From positions 1 to 64,000 of the forward strand of contig NZ_BBQZ01000003.1 in NCBI RefSeq assembly GCF_000974805.1: DNA of 64,000 nt. The letters run 5' to 3'. Origin of the DNA: Demequina salsinemoris. GTDB lineage: Bacteria > Actinomycetota > Actinomycetes > Actinomycetales > Demequinaceae. A model generated the notes under the pieces. It saw nothing but the letters and a program-made list of their open reading frames with translations. It was not told the DNA's origin and made no database searches. How positions within the stretch are numbered: the stretch's first letter is position 1; every line of letters starts with the position of its first letter. A program made the position numbers and the translations under genes. Shown in pieces: positions 59,771 to 64,000 of the stretch.

Positions 59771-62671
59771 ATGAGCACCACTCACCAGCCCGCGTGGGAC
59801 GAGGCTCGCGCGGAGGCGATCGCGCGGGACTCCTTCGGCATCGACGTCGGTGCGGTGCGGAGGCTCGGGTCCAACGAGGACCTCAACGCCCTCGTCACGG
59901 CGACCGGCGGCGCGAGGTACGTCCTCAAGATCAGTCACGGCGGGATCCCGCGCGACTCGCTCGACGCGCAGAACGCCGCGCTCGTCCACCTGCGGGATGC
60001 CGCCACGGGGCTGTCGGTGCCGCTGCCGCTTCCCGCGACCGACGGGGCCCTTGTCCAGACGCTCGAGTGGGGCGGCGAGCCGAGGGCCGCGCGGCTGCTC
60101 GAGTTCGTCGAGGGGCACAGCCCGACGACGAGTGCGCGGCTGAGCGAGGACACCGCCGCCCGCGTCGGCGCCGCCGCGGGCCGGATCACTGCCGCGCTCG
60201 CGGACTTCACCCACCCGGGGCTCGCTGGCGGGGGCGACTGGGACCTGCGCGAGGCGGCGAGGGTGATCCGGGAGGCTCGCGGGCACCTCGATGACACGAC
60301 CTCGGCCGCGATCGAGAGCGCGCTCGACGGGTCGCTCGAGCGCCTCGCCGAGCGGGCTGACGCGCTCCGCGTCCAGGCCGTGCACGGCGACGTCACGGGG
60401 GACAACCTGGTCGGCGAGGCATCCGGAACGGTCGAGGGCGTTATCGACTTCGGCGATCTGGGGCTCGGGTGGGTCGTGGCCGAGGTCGCGATCGTCGCCT
60501 GCTCCCTGTTCCAGCACGACGGCGACGCGTTCGGCCTCGCGCTTGCGGCGATCGAGGCCTTCGACCGTGAGATGCCGCTCACCGACGCGGAGATCGAGGC
60601 GCTGTGGCCGGCGGTGCGGACCCGTGCCGCGGTGCTCGTGGCCTCAGGCGGACGCGTGCTCGCCGACGACCCCGGCAACACCTATGCGGCGGTGCGCGCT
60701 CCGCTCGAGCGCAGGATGCTCGAGCGCGCGCTCGAGACCGGGCTCGACGAGGCGGAGCTGCTGATCAGGCACAGGCTCGGGAGGCTCGCCGGCCCGCCCC
60801 GGCCCCTCGGGGCGATCATCGGCGGGCTCGGCACGGCTCCCGTGCTCGACCTCTCGGTCGCGTCGAGCGTGCACGATGCGGGCGCCTTCCTCGACCCCGG
60901 GAACGCCCGCGCGGAGCTCCTCGTGCTCGCGCGACGGGATGGCACGGCCGTGACCGCGTACGGCGTGCCGAGCCTCACCCCGGAGGCGGGCCTCGCCGGC
61001 GCGCCCGACTCGGTGGAGCTCGCGGTCGAGGCCGCGGTGGTCGCGGGGACGCCGGTCGTGGCGCCCGCGGAGGGCCTTGTGCGCGTCGGCGACGAGCTCG
61101 TCATCGTCCTCGACGACGGCACGGCGGTACGGCTGACCGGGGTCGACCCCGCGGTCGCGGACGGCGACCGGGTCGGCCGGGGCGACCTGGTCGGGACCGT
61201 GGTGGGGGAGGCGGAGGACGAGGGCGACCACCGCATCGTCTCCGTCCAAGGGGTGTGCCACGCGAGCCTCGTGCCGCCGAGGCGCGTCCGCCCGTCACGG
61301 GCGCGCGCCTGGCGCGAGATCTGTCCCGATCCCGCGGCGCTGCTGGGGCGAGTCCCGGCCCCGGAGCCGGATGCCGAGCCCGCCGACCTGATCGCCCGCC
61401 GCGACGCCGCCTTCGCGCGCGTCCAGGAGCACTACTACGCCGCGCCGCCGCAGATCGAGCGGGGTTGGCGGCACCACCTGATCGACACCGACGGCCGCGG
61501 CTACCTCGACATGGTCAACAACGTCGCGATCCTCGGCCACGGCGAGCCCCGACTTGCTGACGCCGTCGACGCCCAGATGCGTCGCCTCAACACGAACTCG
61601 CGGTTCCACTACGCGGCCGTCGTCGAGCTGTCCGAGCGTCTCGCCGCGCTCGCCCCCGCCGGCCTCGACACGGTGATGCTCGTCAACTCCGGCTCCGAGG
61701 CCGTGGACCTCGCGCTGCGTGTGGTCCGAGCGGTTACCGGACGCGACGACGTCCTCGCCCTCACCGAGGCGTATCACGGGTGGACCGTCGGCGCCGATGC
61801 CGTCTCGACCTCGCTCGGCGACAATCCCCGCGCCCTCGAGACCCGGCCCGCGTGGGTGCAGCTGCTCGACGCGCCCAACACGTATCGCGGGACGCATCGC
61901 GGGCCCGACGCGCACCGCTACCTTCCCGACGCGCTCGCGCGTCTTGAGCAGATGGACGATGCGGGGGTCGCCCTGGCGGGCTTCATCGCCGAGCCGCTGT
62001 TCGGCAACGGGGGAGGGATCGCGCTGCCCGACGGCTACCTCGCCGGGGTGTGGGAGGCGGTGCGCGCTCGCGGCGGCCTGTGCATCTCCGACGAGGTCCA
62101 GGTCAGCTACGGGCGGCTGGGCGACCACTTCTGGGGCTTCGAGCAGCAGGGCGTGGTCCCCGACGTCATCACGGTCGCGAAGGCGATGGGCAACGGGCAT
62201 CCTCTGGGCGCAGTCATCACCACGCGGGAGATCGCCGAGGCGTTCGCAGTCGAGGGGTCCTTCTTCTCCTCGGCGGGGGGAAGCCCTGTGAGCTGCGTCG
62301 TCGGGACGACGGTGCTCGACGTGCTCGAGGCGGACGGCCTTCAGGAGAACGCCCGTGTGGTCGGCGGTCTTCTCGCGGACGGGCTCAGGTCGCTTGCCGG
62401 CGCGCACCCGACGCTCGGCGCGATCCACGGGATGGGGCTCTACCTGGGCGTCGAGGTGATCGCGGGCGGGCCGGACGATCCCGATCCGACGGCCGCACGA
62501 GAGATCTGCGAGGCGCTGCTCGACGAGGGCGTGATCGTGCAGCCCACGGGCGACCACAAGAACGTCCTGAAGATCAAGCCGCCGATGACGATCGACGCGC
62601 CCGCGGTGGAGCGGTTCCTCACCGCGCTCGACCGCGTGCTCACGTGGCGGGAGTCGCGCGCGCAGCTCTGA
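59771..62671 (+). CDS. APH phosphotransferase - M23-like - class III aminotransferase fusion
   Basis: A 966-residue three-part protein. About 1-330: APH kinase fold with HGDVTGDNLV and metal motif VIDFGDLG. About 340-560: lysostaphin/M23-like beta barrel (VVAPAEGLVRVGDELVIVLDDGT) without the HxH/HxxxD metal ligands, so probably not a peptidase. About 580-966: class III PLP aminotransferase with Lys in TVAKAMGNGHPLGAVI and SDEVQVSYGRLG. Animal homologues of the two end domains are hydroxylysine kinase and phosphohydroxylysine/phosphoethanolamine phospho-lyases (AGXT2L type); the fusion implies phosphorylation of an amino alcohol or hydroxylysine followed by elimination. The substrate is not proven. 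Confidence 0.85.
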   Translation: MSTTHQPAWDEARAEAIARDSFGIDVGAVRRLGSNEDLNALVTATGGARYVLKISHGGIPRDSLDAQNAALVHLRDAATGLSVPLPLPATDGALVQTLEWGGEPRAARLLEFVEGHSPTTSARLSEDTAARVGAAAGRITAALADFTHPGLAGGGDWDLREAARVIREARGHLDDTTSAAIESALDGSLERLAERADALRVQAVHGDVTGDNLVGEASGTVEGVIDFGDLGLGWVVAEVAIVACSLFQHDGDAFGLALAAIEAFDREMPLTDAEIEALWPAVRTRAAVLVASGGRVLADDPGNTYAAVRAPLERRMLERALETGLDEAELLIRHRLGRLAGPPRPLGAIIGGLGTAPVLDLSVASSVHDAGAFLDPGNARAELLVLARRDGTAVTAYGVPSLTPEAGLAGAPDSVELAVEAAVVAGTPVVAPAEGLVRVGDELVIVLDDGTAVRLTGVDPAVADGDRVGRGDLVGTVVGEAEDEGDHRIVSVQGVCHASLVPPRRVRPSRARAWREICPDPAALLGRVPAPEPDAEPADLIARRDAAFARVQEHYYAAPPQIERGWRHHLIDTDGRGYLDMVNNVAILGHGEPRLADAVDAQMRRLNTNSRFHYAAVVELSERLAALAPAGLDTVMLVNSGSEAVDLALRVVRAVTGRDDVLALTEAYHGWTVGADAVSTSLGDNPRALETRPAWVQLLDAPNTYRGTHRGPDAHRYLPDALARLEQMDDAGVALAGFIAEPLFGNGGGIALPDGYLAGVWEAVRARGGLCISDEVQVSYGRLGDHFWGFEQQGVVPDVITVAKAMGNGHPLGAVITTREIAEAFAVEGSFFSSAGGSPVSCVVGTTVLDVLEADGLQENARVVGGLLADGLRSLAGAHPTLGAIHGMGLYLGVEVIAGGPDDPDPTAAREICEALLDEGVIVQPTGDHKNVLKIKPPMTIDAPAVERFLTALDRVLTWRESRAQL

Positions 62672-62695
62672 TCCCCGGCCGCCGCGCGGTGTCGT

Positions 62696-63865
62696 CTACT
62701 CGCAGACGATCCCGTCCCCGTCGCCGTCCCGGTACCAGTCGTACTCGGGGTCGACGCCCTCGTAATACGGGCCGTACCCGGCCGGCAGGTCCTTGCAGTA
62801 GGGGTAGCGCTCGTCCACCGCATCGTCCGAGGTCTCGGCAGGGGCCATCGTCTTCTCGGCGACGGTCTCCTCGACGGGCTCGCTCTGCCCGCCGAGGTTC
62901 GTCGCGACGACGGGCTGGTCGCCGGGCCCCGGCAGCGGGTAGTCGGGGCAGGACTCGAGCACGTCGAGCATCGCGTCCTGCTCGGCCTGCGTCACCCACA
63001 CCCCGTACTTCGCCTTCACCGCGATCTGGCGGGCGACGTACTCGCAGCGATACGACTTGTTCGACGGCAGCCAGGTCGCGGCGTCGGCGTCGCCCTTCTG
63101 CCGGTTCGCGGCGGCCTCGACGGGCTCCAGGTTGAGCGGGTCGTTCGCGAACGCGACGCGCTTGGCGAACTTCCACTTCTGCGCGCCCTTCTGCCAGGCG
63201 TCGGACAGTGCGACCATGTGGTCGATGTCGACCTCGCTCGCACCGCCGTACTCGAACACGATCGCGGTGCCCGTGTACGGGTCGTCGAGCGTGCCCGACA
63301 GCACCTTGCACGAGCCCGACATCTCCTTGTCCGTCAGCCGCAGCCGCAGCATGTCGTTCCTGGTGTCGCAGCCGTTGGAGTCCACGTCGATCCACCCGGA
63401 CCCGAACTGGTCGCGCGAGTACCCGGTCTTCGCCGCGCGGCCCTTCACCGTGAGCTCGAGGGCGGCGTCCTGCGCGGTGCCGAACTCAGGCTCCTCCGTC
63501 TCGACCGCCGCGGCGGTCGAGGGCTCGGGCGAGGAGGACGGCGTGGACGATGCGCTCGCAGCGGCGGTCGGCTCCTCGCCGAGCGTCTCGCTCGGGCTGG
63601 GCGACGCCGACGCGGTGGCCGACGCGGTGACCGACACGGACGGCGACGCCGACCCGTCGGCGACCGTCGCATCGTCCTGGTCCCCGGGGAGGTTGCTCGC
63701 GAGGAGGACGAGCGCCGCGGTGACGCCCGCGACGATCAGCTTGGTGATGGGGGAGACGCCCTTGCGGAGGAGCAGCAGGACGACGCCGGGGATGACGCAC
63801 ATGAGGAAGCCGAGGATGATCATCGGCCAGCTCAGCCACCAGGGGTTCGCGGATCCGGCGGCCAT
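62696..63865 (-). CDS. Membrane-anchored DUF1524 HNH nuclease with excalibur domain
   Basis: A 389-residue protein with two N-terminal membrane segments (MIILGFLMCVIPGVVLLLL, LIVAGVTAALVLLAS), a low-complexity Ser/Thr/Ala linker of about 70 residues, a GmrSD_C/DUF1524-type HNH domain (DIDHMVALSDAWQKGA, NDPLNLEPVEAAANRQKG) and a C-terminal excalibur calcium motif (RDGDGDGIVCE). Likely a cell-surface or secreted nuclease. Start overlaps the stop of a 17-residue upstream ORF (TGATG). Linker contains two decamers. Confidence 0.88.
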   Translation of the reverse strand: MAAGSANPWWLSWPMIILGFLMCVIPGVVLLLLRKGVSPITKLIVAGVTAALVLLASNLPGDQDDATVADGSASPSVSVTASATASASPSPSETLGEEPTAAASASSTPSSSPEPSTAAAVETEEPEFGTAQDAALELTVKGRAAKTGYSRDQFGSGWIDVDSNGCDTRNDMLRLRLTDKEMSGSCKVLSGTLDDPYTGTAIVFEYGGASEVDIDHMVALSDAWQKGAQKWKFAKRVAFANDPLNLEPVEAAANRQKGDADAATWLPSNKSYRCEYVARQIAVKAKYGVWVTQAEQDAMLDVLESCPDYPLPGPGDQPVVATNLGGQSEPVEETVAEKTMAPAETSDDAVDERYPYCKDLPAGYGPYYEGVDPEYDWYRDGDGDGIVCE

Positions 63866-63918
63866 CAGGCTTTCCTGGTCGTGGGCGCGGGCGCACCTGC
63901 ATCGTTGCTCATGCTCAT
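63865..63918 (-). CDS. Short upstream ORF coupled to the DUF1524 nuclease
   Basis: 17 residues (MSMSNDAGAPAPTTRKA), GAGGGG ribosome site, stop codon overlapping the nuclease ATG. It may only serve as a translation-coupling ORF, or mark a frame change in the true N-terminus. No conservation can be judged. Confidence 0.4.
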   Translation of the reverse strand: MSMSNDAGAPAPTTRKA

Positions 63919-63968
63919 CCCCTCAGCGGTCTCAGCGGCGGGAATGATTGTAGGCGGGGAAAGAGGAA

Positions 63969-63998
63969 AGCCTCGACGCCTTGCGGCGCCGAGGCTTG
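63969..63998. terminator. Hairpin at the window edge
   Basis: AAGCCTCG...CGAGGCTT with a mostly paired inner stem, probably the terminator of a gene to the right of the window. Confidence 0.5.
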
Positions 63999-64000
63999 AT

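Overview
The window is high-GC, gene-dense DNA that reads as the chromosome of an actinomycete, most likely Micrococcales (Cellulomonas/Demequina-like). Supporting signs are the strong G/C third-position bias, many ATGA/GTGA overlaps, many leaderless genes, BTAD/nSTAND and ROK regulators, a TipAS-type MerR, an Eis-type acetyltransferase, and typical actinobacterial families (DUF5692, DUF6318-like, DUF1048). I see no rRNA, tRNA, insertion sequence, prophage, CRISPR array or replication origin. The assignment below family level is inference.

Layout. 1-7.4 kb: xylose isomerase with a divergent ROK regulator, a hydroxyacid dehydrogenase, a photolyase, an FMN reductase and a TipAS-like MerR. 7.4-24.2 kb: a dispersed branched-chain amino acid set, ilvD, ilvBNC, leuB and ilvE, interrupted by DUF5692/TetR, a TSUP transporter and a very large BTAD-nSTAND-WD40 signalling protein with a divergent membrane protein. 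24.6-29.9 kb: a SHOCT/two-component operon, a PEBP-family protein, a fatty acyl-CoA ligase and a TetR. 30-36.9 kb: an MFS efflux pump under the TetR, a DrrAB-like ABC exporter and three alpha/beta hydrolases. 36.9-41.8 kb: a more accessory stretch of poorly known genes (zinc ribbon protein, M50 protease, secreted PKD protein, lipoprotein, DUF1048/PadR pair, candidate modification-dependent HNH nuclease). 41.9-50 kb: patatin, MarR/MFS pair, RHH-Doc toxin-antitoxin, PLP dehydratase with divergent LysR, and a second BCAA aminotransferase. 50-64 kb: a second BTAD regulator, a YgjP-like metallopeptidase, Eis-like acetyltransferase, Dps, the cysK-cysE operon behind a Cys-rich leader peptide, DUF1761, aldo-keto reductase, an APH/M23-like/class III aminotransferase fusion, and a membrane-anchored DUF1524-excalibur nuclease.

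How parts work together. IlvB/N, IlvC, IlvD and IlvE make valine and isoleucine; LeuB works in the leucine branch. ilvB has a leader peptide ([14 protein letters not shown]) with codons unusual for this genome, followed by a terminator with a T run, and both ilvB and leuB carry GTGAGAT and GTGAGAC boxes at the same 21-bp spacing. cysK and cysE make cysteine and sit downstream of a 35-residue Cys-rich ORF.

The most unusual sequence-level signals are: (i) a decamer, GGACGATGCG, which I counted about 40 times on the two strands, concentrated between genes and at gene ends; (ii) two long hairpins downstream of ilvD and leuB that share a core but differ by compensating base changes, each inside a three-part module; (iii) about 17 starts placed exactly 6-7 nt after a TANNNT-like -10 box, implying leaderless mRNAs. 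All counts were made by eye.
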